From assembly GCA_963921425.1 (NCBI GenBank), contig OY992832.1, positions 17,210,835 through 17,274,834 of the forward strand: a stretch of DNA of 64,000 bases. The letters are read 5' to 3'. Positions 54,001 through 64,000 of the stretch are shown in pieces (within the stretch, counting starts at the first letter, position 1; each line of letters begins with the position of its first letter). The position numbers and the translations under genes are program-made. The notes under the pieces are model-generated. The model ran no database searches. It was not told the origin of the DNA and saw only the letters and a list, made by a program, of their open reading frames with translations. The DNA is from Dryas octopetala. Lineage: Eukaryota; Streptophyta; Magnoliopsida; Rosales; Rosaceae.

Positions 54001-57000
54001 GATTTTTAGTTTTGAGTATTGGAAAGAATGGGTTTTGAGAATATTTAGAGGATTTTTCTATTAGAGTTAAGCTTATTTAAGGTCATGATAGGATTGATTG
54101 TGATGTTTCTTTTCTATCCTTTGGATTTTTCACTATTCTTGATTATATACATTGTGGAATTTCAGCATCATTGCCGGAGGTGTGGGGGATTGTTTTGCAA
54201 CAGTTGCACTCAGCAAAGAATGTTTTTGCGTGGGCAAGGAGATTCACCTGTACGTATATGTGAGCCTTGTAAAAAGCTAGAAGAAGCAGTGCGCTTTGAG
54301 ATGCGACATGGGCACAAGAGTAGAGCTGGGAGAGGTACATTCTTGGTTTATTCGGAGGTTGTTAGTTCATTTTTTGTTGTGTCACCAGTTGTGCTTGTTT
54401 TGTGTTTTTGTCACATGCAGTTTTGCTTTATTATGAGTGGTCATTATAGAGTCACTTTAAACAGACAAATATTGAATTACTCTGCTCTTAAATGGTACCT
54501 TCTGTACCAAATGTGTATACCCTTCTGTGCAGGTAGTTCAAAGTTGACACCAAAGCAAGAGGATGAAGTTCTGGACCAGATTCTCAGTAATGATAGAAAG
54601 GAATCAGGGCAAGAGTCAAACAATAACGTGGTTTCCAGTATGCAGAGGGCAACTAGTAGTGCATCGTGTTCAAACAGTCAAGAAGATCCCAGCCACGATG
54701 GGGTGGAAGAAGTACATAGAAGCCTTTCGGTTAATGAGCCTAATCATTCACATAGTGACGGTGGATCTGCTACTCCTGAGGAATTGCGTCAGCAAGCTTT
54801 GGATGAAAAAAAGAAGTATAAAATTCTGAAAGGAGAAGGGAAGTCTGCAGATGCACTAAAAGCCTTTAAGAGAGGGAAGGAGCTTGAGAGGGAGGCTGAT
54901 GCTTTGGAAATATATATAAGAAAACAGCGTAAAAAGGCTTCACTCTCTAGCAATGTGGCTGCTGAGAGCCAGAGTAAAGATAGCCGTTCAGAGTCTGGAA
55001 GAAGAAATAAGGTCACTCCTGTAGTGGGTAAAGACCAAGATGACCTTTCTGCTGAGCTTAAAGAACTAGGATGGTCCGATATGGATCTTCGTGACGAAGA
55101 CAAAAAACAAGCGAGTCTGAGTTTGGATTGTGAACTTTCTTCTCTTCTTGGAGAAGCGTCACAAAAGACCAATAAAAATAAGGGTACTACTGCCATTGAC
55201 AAAACCCAGGTTGTTGCACATAAAAGGAAGGCTCTCACGCTGAAGCGTGAGGGGAAACTTGCAGAAGCCAAGGAAGAATTAAAGAGAGCTAAAGTCTTAG
55301 AGAAGGAACTTGAAGAACAGGAATTCTTGGCTGAGGCTGAAGAGTCTGATGACGAGCTATCTGCATTGGTTCGTAGTATGGATGATGACAAACAAGAAGA
55401 ATTTTCAATTCACTATGAGCATGAGGACGACTTCAATTTTGATCGTCTTATTAGTGCTGATGATGATCATATTATTGATAGTAATTTTGAAGTGACAGAT
55501 GAAGATATGGAGGACCCAGAAATAACTGCAGCTTTAAAATCTTTAGGTTGGACTCAAGAGATTAATAATCCTGAAGCCTCTGTTCCCCACATAGGTTCTG
55601 TTGACAAGGAAGCTCTATTAACTGAAATTCAATCCTTAAAAAGGGAGGCTCTAAATTATAAACGGGCAGGCAATGTTACAGAGGCAATGGCACAACTAAA
55701 AAAGGCAAAACTACTTGAAAGGGACCTTGAAAGCTTTCAGTCTCAAGAGGGCAATGTTGCAAAAGATCCCACGACAGTTCATGAGCAATCTGCTGCTAAA
55801 TCATCAAAATCATTTTTGATGGGTGATGGAAATATTAATACAATGGAAGCCGTTGACTCCAAACCTGTAAGGAAGAGTAAATTAATGATACAGAAAGAGC
55901 TTTTGGGTTTGAAAAAGAAAGCCCTTGCTCTGAGAAGGGAAGGACGATTAGATGAGGCTGAAGAAGAATTGAGGAAAGGCAAGGTTCTTGAGCATCAGCT
56001 TGAAGAGATGGAGAATGGTCCAATGCTAAAGGCAATACCTGTGACTGTTGGCAGTAAGGACCCAGATTTGGCACATGAGCTTCCGAATGTCTCTAGAAAT
56101 CTGCCACTCGCAGATGAGGAAGGAGACAATGTAACAGATCAAGATATGCATGATCCAACATATCTTTCTATGTTAAGGAATTTGGGTTGGAATGATGATG
56201 ATAATAAAGTTGCAAACTCTTCATCGGAACCTTATAAAAAAGTTGATAATCTTTCCAAGAAGGTTAGTGAATCCTCTGTAACTCAAGCCCCAGCTAATTT
56301 CCCTGTCGGAGGATCAAGGAGAAGTAAAGCTGAAATTCAGAGGGAACTCTTAGGCTTGAAAAGGAAAGCTCTGTCTCTGAGACGCCAGGGAGAGACTGAG
56401 GAAGCAGAAGAACTGCTGAAAAAGGCAAAAGCATTAGAGGGCCAGATGTTGGAGATGGAAGCACCCAAGAAAGAAGTCCAGTCAGACTTCGGTAGGCACA
56501 AGGAAGATATCATTGAACCTCCTCTTAATAGTGCAGAGGTGGAAGGTGATGTAACAGAAAATGATATGCAGGACCCAGCACTACTCTCAACTTTAAAGAA
56601 TTTAGGGTGGAAGGATGAAGAACTAGAACCTCCTGTCCAATCTTCTTCCAAACTTGCTGTTGCTGCACCAAGAAATAAGGGTGAAATCCAAAGGGAACTT
56701 TTGGATTTGAAAAGAAAGGCTCTTGCCTTTAGACGGAAGGGAGAAACCAAAGAAGCTGAGGAAGTGTTGAGGATGGCAAAGGAACTAGAGATTCAACTTG
56801 AAGAATTGGAATCCCCAAAGGATATGCATCTGCATGATTATTTGATGGATGAGAAACCTGGGAATTTTGGATTATTAATTGACATTGAAAAGCAGGGAAA
56901 TTTGAAGGACGAAATGGAACTGAAAAGGTCTACCCAGGCCACAGTGGGTCCAATTGACGAAGTAGTTAAGTCGTCAGTGGGTTCAGGAAGTGTGAGAAGT

Positions 57001-58161
57001 CATGGAGCTAATCCTCCCTTAAGGAATCCTGATTTTTCCGTTCCTCCAACCTCACAGTATGTTAAAGAAAAACAACCATTACTTATGGAATTGGGTGCTT
57101 CGGGTCAAACAGGTTCTCCAGACAACCAGAGAATTGCTGAAGGTGCTAGTCAGATTCCTCAACCTGTCCAATCTGAGAACTTTGTAGATTTGTTGACTGG
57201 GGATGACTGGAGAAGTTCTCAAAGATCTGCTGAAAAACAATATGATAGCCTAAAATTTGATTCTGTTGGTTCCTTTACTGCCACTCCTCCCATTCAGTTG
57301 GGATCCCTAACATGTTCAAATGAAGACCAGGCAAACCAAGGTTATGCAAAAATTGATAAACGGGAAGATATGGTTCTGGCCAATGACAAGCGAGGCGCTA
57401 ATGAAACAAATGTGGTTCAGGAATCTGCTTCTCAGAGCAACCAAAGTCCCATTCGGCAAGAAATATTGGCTTTTAAAAGGAGGGCGTTAGCGTTAAAGAG
57501 AGAAGGAAAACTGACAGAAGCTCGAGAGGAACTTCGGCAGGCAAAATTGTTAGAAAAGCGTCTTGGGGAAGACAGTCCTCAGTCCAAAACTACTTCAAGT
57601 GATGTGTCCAGTTCTGGGTACAATATTCCTTCTGCTAACCAAAAGCATCAGAGTTCCCCACCCTTGGATCCAAAACCATTGTCCAGTCGTGATCGTTTCA
57701 AGTTGCAACAGGAATCTCTTGCTCACAAACGCCAGGCTATGAAGCTGCGAAGGGAAGGTCGGATGGAAGAAGCAGAAGCTGAGTTTGAATTGGCCAAGGC
57801 ACTTGAGATTCAGTTAGAGGAGTCGGCTGCTCATGGTTCCACAACTGTTGATAGAGTAGAACCACTGGATGATGTTACTATTGAGGGCCTTGATCCTCAA
57901 CTTCTGTCTGCCTTGAGAGCAATTGGAATTGAAGATGCAAATGTTTTATCTCAAAGCTCTGGAAGACCAGAGCCTTCAAAACCCAATGTTGGTAAGAGTG
58001 ATAGCTTAATCCAAGATAGAAGTCATCTAGAGGAACAGATCAAGGCAGAGAAGGTAAAGGCAGTAAACTTGAAACGTGCAGGAAAACAAGCTGAGGCCTT
58101 GGATGCTCTTCGGAAGGCCAAGCTGCTTGAAAAGAAGCTGAATTCCTTGGCTTCGAAGTGA
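51007..58161 (+). CDS. FYVE zinc-finger protein with nine helical-hairpin repeats
   Basis: Exons: 51007-51120, 54166-54334 and 54533-58161; 1303 residues. The FYVE domain (18-73) has every hallmark: WVVD, RKHHCRRCG, VRIC and eight Cys ligands (25, 28, 41, 44, 49, 52, 70, 73). It should bind PtdIns3P on endosomes. The rest carries nine copies of a roughly 40-residue hairpin (type LKRKALSLRRQGETEEAEEL), beginning near RQQALDEKKKYKILKGEGK and ending LLEKKLNSLASK. Five copies of a DP-x-LLxxLKxLGW box lie between them. It resembles Arabidopsis At1g61690-type proteins of unknown function. The hairpins recall DM14/MIT or TPR folds and may bind ESCRT-like partners (inference). Exon 1 was chosen because the FYVE domain is split exactly at RK|HHC. 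Confidence 0.9.
51860..52429. mobile_element. hAT-type non-autonomous element in the FYVE gene intron
   Basis: Starts TAGGAGTGTAAACGAGCCGA and ends GATTACAGCCCTA, imperfect inverted termini of hAT style. Flanking 8-mers are TTTTTGGC (51852-51859) and TTGTTGGC (52430-52437), one mismatch. The interior repeats GAGCCAAGC / GCTTGGCT words in both orientations. 570 bp. Confidence 0.78.
52873..53999. mobile_element. Unclassified 1.1-kb insertion in the FYVE gene intron
   Basis: Bounded by a perfect 8-bp direct repeat AGATTTTT (52865-52872 and 54000-54007). It begins GTGAGGACCCGG and ends GATTCGGGGTGTG. No inverted termini and no coding capacity. It could be a solo LTR or related fragment whose borders I have not fixed, and the repeat is T-rich, so chance is possible. 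Confidence 0.45.
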
Positions 58162-61130
58162 AGAAAAAAAAAGAACATTTAAGCTGGGAGTGGAAGATCT
58201 TAAATCATTTCAAGTTATGAAGCTTGGTAACTCCGTAAATGAGGTTGGTGTGCATAATTAACAGTGCAGCAGGATGAGGATTTGTCGAAGATACTTTTCG
58301 TCCGCTGCAAGCATACATTCTAGTTTTACTCATTGAATGATAATGAAAATGTATCATCATATTGTAGAAGTGCCATCCCCAATCCTGCCTGCATAACTGG
58401 AGATGTGTATTCTGGTTATTCTTTTGTTTTTTCTTTCTTTTTTCCTTCTGTATTATCTTTGGAAGTTATTATTTAGATTTTTATATGCTCTTAAATTATA
58501 TTTATAGAGCTCGCAATAAAATTATTTGAGCGGGATCATCTTATTTATGCAGAAGTTGTATTCCTTTTTTGAATGAAGATGCTTATCAAAGTTGGTCTCA
58601 ACCGATGATGATAGAGCGACAACTACATAGTGTAAACTATAACAAAGTTGGTCTCAATGATATGTTGGCTATTCACACTGAATAAACTGATTCTAGATGG
58701 TGAGACTAATTGACTAACAAATACATTATTGTTAACAAACACGACATCGTCTTCAACGAACATTATCTTCACCATCAAGAGCACCAAAACACTGAGGCTT
58801 CATGATGCTTTCATCATCCACAGAGTAGTATTGTGTCTTTATACAAGTTCAGCATTCCCTTTGTATCATTACAGAGGCATGCCGTATTGCCCCTTCTAGT
58901 TGTTCTTAAATCTGTGAAGAATGCAAAATCACTCATTAAAATCAAGAGGTTGATATGTGTTTTAATTTTATCTTTTTCTTCTCCTTCCTTTTATTTGATC
59001 TATTTATTTATTTACAAATCAATGTGTGATGAAATGAAGACTTTCTCTTACACCTTAAGATATGTATTACTCATGTTGTCTAAGGGTTCTAAATTCAGTA
59101 GCTGTAGTGTAACAAACCCAAGGCCTCCTTCAAAAGTGCTAGCTGAAGTTACTTAATTTAGATTTCTAAGCCTTACCTAAGTATCTTAGATGTTAGATCT
59201 CCTCAAACGCATTATTGATGTGAGACTTAGGGGTATCACACTCTCACCCTATTTAGTATTTATACTCCTCCCTACCACACTTATATTAATGGGCGTGCCA
59301 CATGAAAGAGTCTCTCGTAGTGTTAGAGTGCCATAATTACATGTCATTGCCACATAAGCTTAACAATTACTATTTTAACCTTACTAAAATTCTTGCTAAA
59401 TTTAAATTAAAAAAAATTTCATCCCCAAATTGAAATTGAATTTTGGTAATCAGTGTTTGGGTTCTTCGTGTTTTAGTTTTTTGTTTGCTCTTAATTTGTT
59501 ATTGTTCTGCAGTTTAATTAATTAGTTTATGCTATTATGCCCTTATTTTTCGATGACTTATTAGAAAGACTCTTTACTTTCCTGTTCTCAAATAGGTCTT
59601 CTCCACGAGGTAATTAAGAGGTGACCATATATGCTTCTTAGGGTTTGGGATTGGATTTTTATTTTTTATTTTTATTTCTTGTTCTTGTTTGTTGTGTTGC
59701 ATAATTGCATTGATCTTGAGTGTTTTAGTGTGCTGCAGTTGTCTTATTTGGTTGATGTATTATCTCCTTGTAAGTTGTAACTATCTTGATGCTGATCCAA
59801 TTCACAAAAGAGATCGAAACAAGCCATCAATAGATCATTTGGCACTCAATTAATTTGAAATTATCAAGCAATACTACGAGTACAGATAAAATTTGATTGA
59901 ACAGAGAAAACAAGAAAGAAAATTGTCCGTGCTTATGGTCTAATGGGCGCTTCGGAAATTCACTGTTCAAATCACAAGAGATGAGTTGAATTAACTTAAG
60001 AATAAATAAGATAAGCAATCATCTCTTTATTAATGAAGTTGAATTATATTTGAATTGGGTAATACAATCTTTTATCAATAATGATATTATTCCAATGTGA
60101 CAAATAAATAGTGATGTATGGACATCAGATTATTTTCCCTTTATAGTCAGCAGCCTGCTCTTACTATACTCTCCTAACATTGCAAAAATTTGAGGTTTAC
60201 AAGCCGTGTTATTTATTACATTCTCGTACACTGTCGAGAAATAGAATGATGGGCTTCCCCACAGCACGTGGCTCTCCATATTTGTTGTGTCTGAGATGTG
60301 CCAGACATAGCTGATGAGATTAAACCTGATATGGACTCCATCCACAATACACATATATTCTCCACTCATCTTCTTCAGTCTCTCAAGCCCATGCACGCAC
60401 AAACAATTTTGGAATCCTCGATCTAAATCTTCCACCACTCATTCTGGTATGGTAGGCCTTACCACAATGAAAATTTGTAGGGCGCGCAACGGATCAACGT
60501 GGTGGAAGAGCAACAAGATATATGTACCAGATTTTATCTAACAAGGTTTTGGTGCTGTTAGTGGAAGACCCACTTAATTTATTTATGTATAACTTGTGTC
60601 GTCCCATACAATTACAACAAAATTAAATCCTTCTTATGTCTTGTTTTCTAATGAAATACAGTTAATTAGTGCTAATATTGCTTATGCACTTATACAACTT
60701 CATGGTTTGGTACGTACACGTAAGAATAGAAATTTGTTGTGTGACGAAGCCGTATGAGCTCGATCACTACTAATATAGCTTCTACATTGATTAGTACGTA
60801 CCGTTCTTCTAATTAAAGAACAAATTTTGATTTTGTATCCATTTATCTCTCATTAAATTTGAACAATTTTGCTGCGCACTTATACTGTGGGTAACTTAAT
60901 TTAACTAGTGGCAAGGGGAACAGGTAAGAAATGTTATCTTAAAAGACCATGGTACTGTTTAGCAGTGCACAATCCACTTTTATACCCTGTAGATTTCCTG
61001 TGTTACTAATTCTTTTACGTGAGATTTGTTTCACATCCATGCCTTGCATCTGCACACAACTACGACAAAATTAAGTTCTGATATAATTTTTTTTTCTTTC
61101 ATGAAGGTCACACTCACTCATGCATTTACC
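58162..61130. other. Intergenic spacer
   Basis: FYVE gene 3' UTR, then gene-poor AT-rich DNA. About 59102-59340 (GATGTGAGACTTAGGGGTATCACACTCTCACC) looks like a decayed retroelement tail. The minus-strand frame at 60130-60438 (102 codons) has no domain I recognise. A word of about 50 bp at 60611-60660 recurs at 61780-61832. Confidence 0.45.
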
Positions 61131-61315
61131 ACTACAATAAATGTAAGTAAAACACTCTTTATTGATAGTACAAAATGAGATGACAATTAAGAACTTTAAT
61201 CCCTATTGCTCAATTGTCATTGTTAAAATTGAGGTACTTTAATTTTTATTATCTAATTATTACTCTATTTTTATGTCACTAATAAAAATGAATTTTGCTC
61301 ACATTTATTGTAATG
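61131..61315. repeat. Putative small MITE
   Basis: Left ACTACAATAAATGTAAGTAAAA, right reverse complement ATTACAATAAATGTGAGCAAAA: imperfect 22-bp inverted ends enclosing AT-rich DNA. No clear target duplication. Confidence 0.55.
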
Positions 61316-61735
61316 CACGACAACCAAAAAACCAAGATCATTGGACTAAATTCAAATATTTCAATCTTCATTAAAATGCATACGATCCAATAGAATTTAA
61401 GTACCTTTTTTGGCATACCTGCGCGCTAATGAATGATCTTCTCTTTGTTTTTCAAATAAAATATAATATATTATCAAAAAAAGGACATTACGTAGAGAAA
61501 CAAAGACTTTTCAATATTGTTTTTTCTTTACAAACAAAGTTACGATTCCTTTCCTCGTGAACCAAACAAAAAGTGGGTGGTTTATTAGAAATAAAAACAA
61601 AATATATACAGACGTAGTTCAATATACGCAGGCACAATTATTTAGTGTCTTCTTGGAAGCCAGTCCATCCAATACTTGACCGATAATTGATTTGTCCCAA
61701 AAGAAGCATTTTACTTTTTGAGCTTGGTATGCTTA

Positions 61736-61900
61736 GCTGGAAGTTCCCCCTATCTTACGCTAAAAAAAAGGGAGTATTAATTACAACAAAATATATTAAA
61801 TCCTTCTTATGTCTTGTTTTCTAATGAAATACGTACAGTAATTAGTAGCTTGAAGTTCCCTATCTTACAGTAAAAAAAAAAAAAACGGAGTATTAATTAA
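61736..61900. repeat. Short imperfect tandem repeat
   Basis: GAAGTTCCC..CTATCTTAC, an A-run, then GGAGTATTAATTA occurs at about 61740-61784 and again at about 61852-61900. Confidence 0.7.
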
Positions 61901-61960
61901 GCACAGCCGGGTTTGGAAGAGGCAAGCTAGTGAGACAATTGCTTGTTGGACTTTAAATTT

Positions 61961-62820
61961 AGAGCAAATTATAATTTAGTACTTCAACTTTTATTTTATG
62001 TCAGAATAGTACCTCCGTTAGTTTTTTTGTCAAATAAATCATTAACTGCTGATGTGGCAGGAATATTTTCGTCATTTTTCCCACATTTAAAAAATAATAA
62101 TATTTTTAAAAACTTTTGAATAAAAAAAAATTCTTAAAAAATTTGGGGGGGGGGGGGAGATGGGCAGGGAGGGTTGGGATTGGGTAAAGGGGGTGAGGGT
62201 GCTGGGTTGGGGTGAAGGGGTGGTCGGGGAGGGGCTGGGTTGGGTTGGGTTGGTGGGAGAGAGGCAAGGGGTGGTTCTGGGTGGGGAAAAAGAAAGAAGG
62301 CGGGGGGGCTGGTGTTGGGTGGGGGGTGCGACGGGGGTTGGGGTTGGGGGGAGGGGGTGCGACGGAACTGGGGTGGGGGGGAGAGGGTGGGTCGGGCAGG
62401 GAGAGGGGCTAGCTGGGTGGGGGCGGGCTGGGGAGGGGCTGGTTGGGGGTTGGCTGGGTGGGGAGGGGATGGGGAGGGGCGGGGATAGGTGGAGGAGGGC
62501 TGGGTGGGGGAGGGGAGGGGGACGGGGCTGCGGCTGAGAAGTGGTGCTGCATAGGGTAAGACAGGGAAAGGGGAGGGGAAAAAGTTTTTATTTTAAGAAA
62601 TTTGTTTATTAAAAAGTTTTAAAAAATATTATTATTTTTTAAATGTAGAGAAAAAAACTAAAATACCTCAATCACGTCAGCAGATAATAGTTTATTTGAC
62701 AAACAAATTAACGAAGGTACTAGTTTGACACAAAATAAAAGTTGAAGTAATTTTTTGCAAGTTTTCAAAATTAAATTACTAAATTGAAATAACACGTAAA
62801 GTTGAAGTACAATTTGCTCT
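61961..62820. mobile_element. G-rich non-autonomous TIR element
   Basis: An 860-bp element starting AGAGCAAATT and ending AATTTGCTCT, with a perfect 7-bp duplication TAAATTT (61954-61960 and 62821-62827). The inverted arms are long and imperfect: left about 61961-62141, right about 62582-62820, sharing TACTTCAACTTTTATTTT, TTTGTCAAATAAA and the inner AAAAAATAATAATATTTTT. The centre (62142-62580) is strikingly G-rich on the + strand. Confidence 0.85.
62142..62580 (+). repeat. G-rich low-complexity core of the TIR element
   Basis: Starts with a run of about 13 G, then dense GGGTTGGG, GGGGTGG and GGGGAGGGG words with almost no C. Overlapping glycine-rich open frames are a by-product of composition. 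Many windows fit the four-G-tract pattern of a G-quadruplex. Confidence 0.9.
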
Positions 62821-62827
62821 TAAATTT

Positions 62828-62950
62828 ATATGCCTTTACATATGGTGTCAGGTTAAAAATTTGCCTATTTGGGTTCTTGTAACTTTCTGAATAAAACTTG
62901 CCTGCACCCCCTGTTTCACCAGCTGGTATCCCTCTCTCTCTATCTCTCTC

Positions 62951-62984
<34 letters not shown>

Positions 62985-63375
62985 GTTTTTTTTCTCTCTT
63001 GTGACACCACCTGTCCCCTAACACGGGGGCAGGCAAGTTCTTCTCTAACTTTCTCCACAACTAAAGTGTGAGACACGCTTCCTGGCCAAAAAGAAAAGTG
63101 TGAAACACGCTGTGCGGCAATGATTTAACTACTGTTACGTACCTTTAAAACATTATATGCATGTGATAAATGATGAGAAGACCCAATATTTAGCCAACGT
63201 GCAACGCGCTGTGTCATATATGTGTGGTTGCCAAATATCTTGGAATCTATAATTGAAATGCTGAAGATACCACGAAGATACATACATTCATACCTACATG
63301 AAATTAAAGTACGTACAGAAACTCTATCGACCTATTCTATAAATTGGGAATCAGCTCATCTCATTTTATTATCCA

Positions 63376-63426
<51 letters not shown>

Positions 63427-63472
63427 ATTTTATTATAAATTGGCATTAATAATTATTATTCACACTCTCCCC
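62828..63472. other. Upstream region of the second terpene synthase
   Basis: Contains CT-rich stretches at 62930-62999 and a (CT)n microsatellite at 63379-63424, about 50 bp before the start codon and so probably in the 5' UTR. No other gene. Confidence 0.55.
63379..63424. repeat. (CT)n microsatellite in the 5' leader of the second terpene synthase
   Basis: 23 CT units close to the ATG at 63473. Confidence 0.95.
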
Positions 63473-63929
63473 ATGGCCTCTCTTCAAGCTCACTCTGCTT
63501 CCTCCAAGGCTCAAATTGTATGTGGCAAGACTAACCCCACCCATGTTCAATAATGCTCACGCCTACATATATATATATACATATATTTTTCTTTTCTTTT
63601 TTCTTGTTGTATTCTTACTATGTTAAGCTTTAATTTTGCAATATAATATATATTTTCCCCTTTTTAGGAGGATGAAGTTCATGTCCGCCATGCCCAAAAA
63701 TTGAAGGAGTTGAAGGAAGAGCTCGCAAATGTAGGAGAAGAGGACCAATTGATTGTGATTGATGCCATGCAACGCCTTGGCGTTGATTATCACTTCCAAG
63801 AGGAGATTGAAGCAATTTTACAGAAGCAATATAAAAGAGCTTATAATGATCAATATTGCAATCAAGACCTTCTTGAGGTTTCACTTCGTTTTCGACTATT
63901 GAGACAAAACGGTTATCATGTAACTGCAG
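63473..63929 (+). CDS. Terpene synthase of nerolidol/linalool type (TPS-g), 5' part
   Basis: Exon 1 (63473-63517) encodes MASLQAHSASSKAQI; the frame would stop within 10 codons unless the GTATGT donor is used. Exon 2 (63668-63929) reads EDEVHVRHAQKLKELKEELA, then IDAMQRLGVDYHFQEEIEAI and LLEVSLRFRLLRQNGYHVTA, and ends at a GTAATT donor; the gene continues beyond the window. The sequence is like strawberry nerolidol synthase as I recall it. As there, RRX8W and any transit peptide are absent, pointing to a cytosolic acyclic mono- or sesquiterpene alcohol synthase. The catalytic half is not visible, so the product is unknown. Confidence 0.82.
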
Positions 63930-64000
63930 GTAATTGGTTCCTATCTATACGTATAATTGAGTCTTTCCTCGATTAGAGATCTGGTATATATGCGTACACA

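Larger units (their letters stand above)
51121..54165. other. 3-kb intron 1 of the FYVE gene
   Basis: Donor AAG|GTTTGT, acceptor TTTCAG|CATCAT. It contains two insertions (51860-52429 and 52873-53999) and little else. The frames at 53070-53531 show no family. Confidence 0.8.

Noticed and set aside
54085..54165. Start of the FYVE protein at 54085
   Set aside because: The residues before HHCRRCG are intronic; exon 1 at 51007 supplies WVVD and the first Cys pair required by the FYVE fold.
60130..60438. 102-codon minus-strand frame
   Set aside because: It has a protein-like composition, but I recognise no family and see no neighbouring exon. Left unannotated.
62160..62537. Glycine/Trp-rich proteins in the G-rich block
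   Set aside because: All three frames are open only because the DNA is nearly free of A and T; compositional artefact.

Overview
This window is nuclear DNA of a flowering plant. The genes have many exons with GT-AG introns and AT-rich spacers, and there are many small transposons. The protein families point to a eudicot, most likely Rosaceae. The alpha-farnesene synthase, anthocyanidin reductase and nerolidol-synthase-like genes resemble the apple and strawberry proteins as I remember them; no search was run. A 200-base run of N marks an assembly gap.

Layout. 1-265: last exons of HSA32 (+). 1175-2828: a Mutator-type element carrying a gene fragment (Pack-MULE). 4255-10438: two tandem anthocyanidin reductase genes (+); exon 1 of the first falls in the gap. 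11353-15110: a CRLK-type receptor-like kinase (-). 17158-23316: a tandem duplication with a truncated terpene synthase pseudogene, then a complete seven-exon alpha-farnesene-synthase-like gene with an internally duplicated first exon (+). 24086-28146: Pescadillo (-). 30672-36371: a complete 5.7 kb MULE whose transposase frame has two nonsense codons. 37660-42070: an eIF4B-like protein (+). 43523-46407: a BTB/NPH3 protein (+). 51007-58161: a FYVE-finger protein with nine repeated helical hairpins (+). 63473-end: the first exons of a second terpene synthase, of the nerolidol/linalool type (+).

The genes are unrelated neighbours, not an operon. Two themes recur: specialised metabolism (two ANR copies for flavan-3-ols, and farnesene and nerolidol-type synthases for volatiles) and local tandem duplication (ANR pair, terpene synthase pair, exon 1 inside the farnesene synthase). 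Housekeeping genes fill the rest: ribosome biogenesis, translation, endosomal lipid binding, and cold or heat responses.

The spacers and long introns hold many elements with terminal inverted repeats. I could define target-site duplications for seven by eye: 9 bp for four, 8 bp (one mismatch) for a hAT-like one, 7 bp for a G-rich one and 3 bp for a Tourist-like one. An eighth insertion has an 8-bp direct repeat but no clear terminal repeats. The observations most worth following are the autonomous/Pack-MULE pair, the in-frame duplicated exon giving a second RRX8W motif, and the two-module repeat architecture of the FYVE protein. Exon borders were set by hand from splice signals, reading frame and family knowledge, without transcripts.
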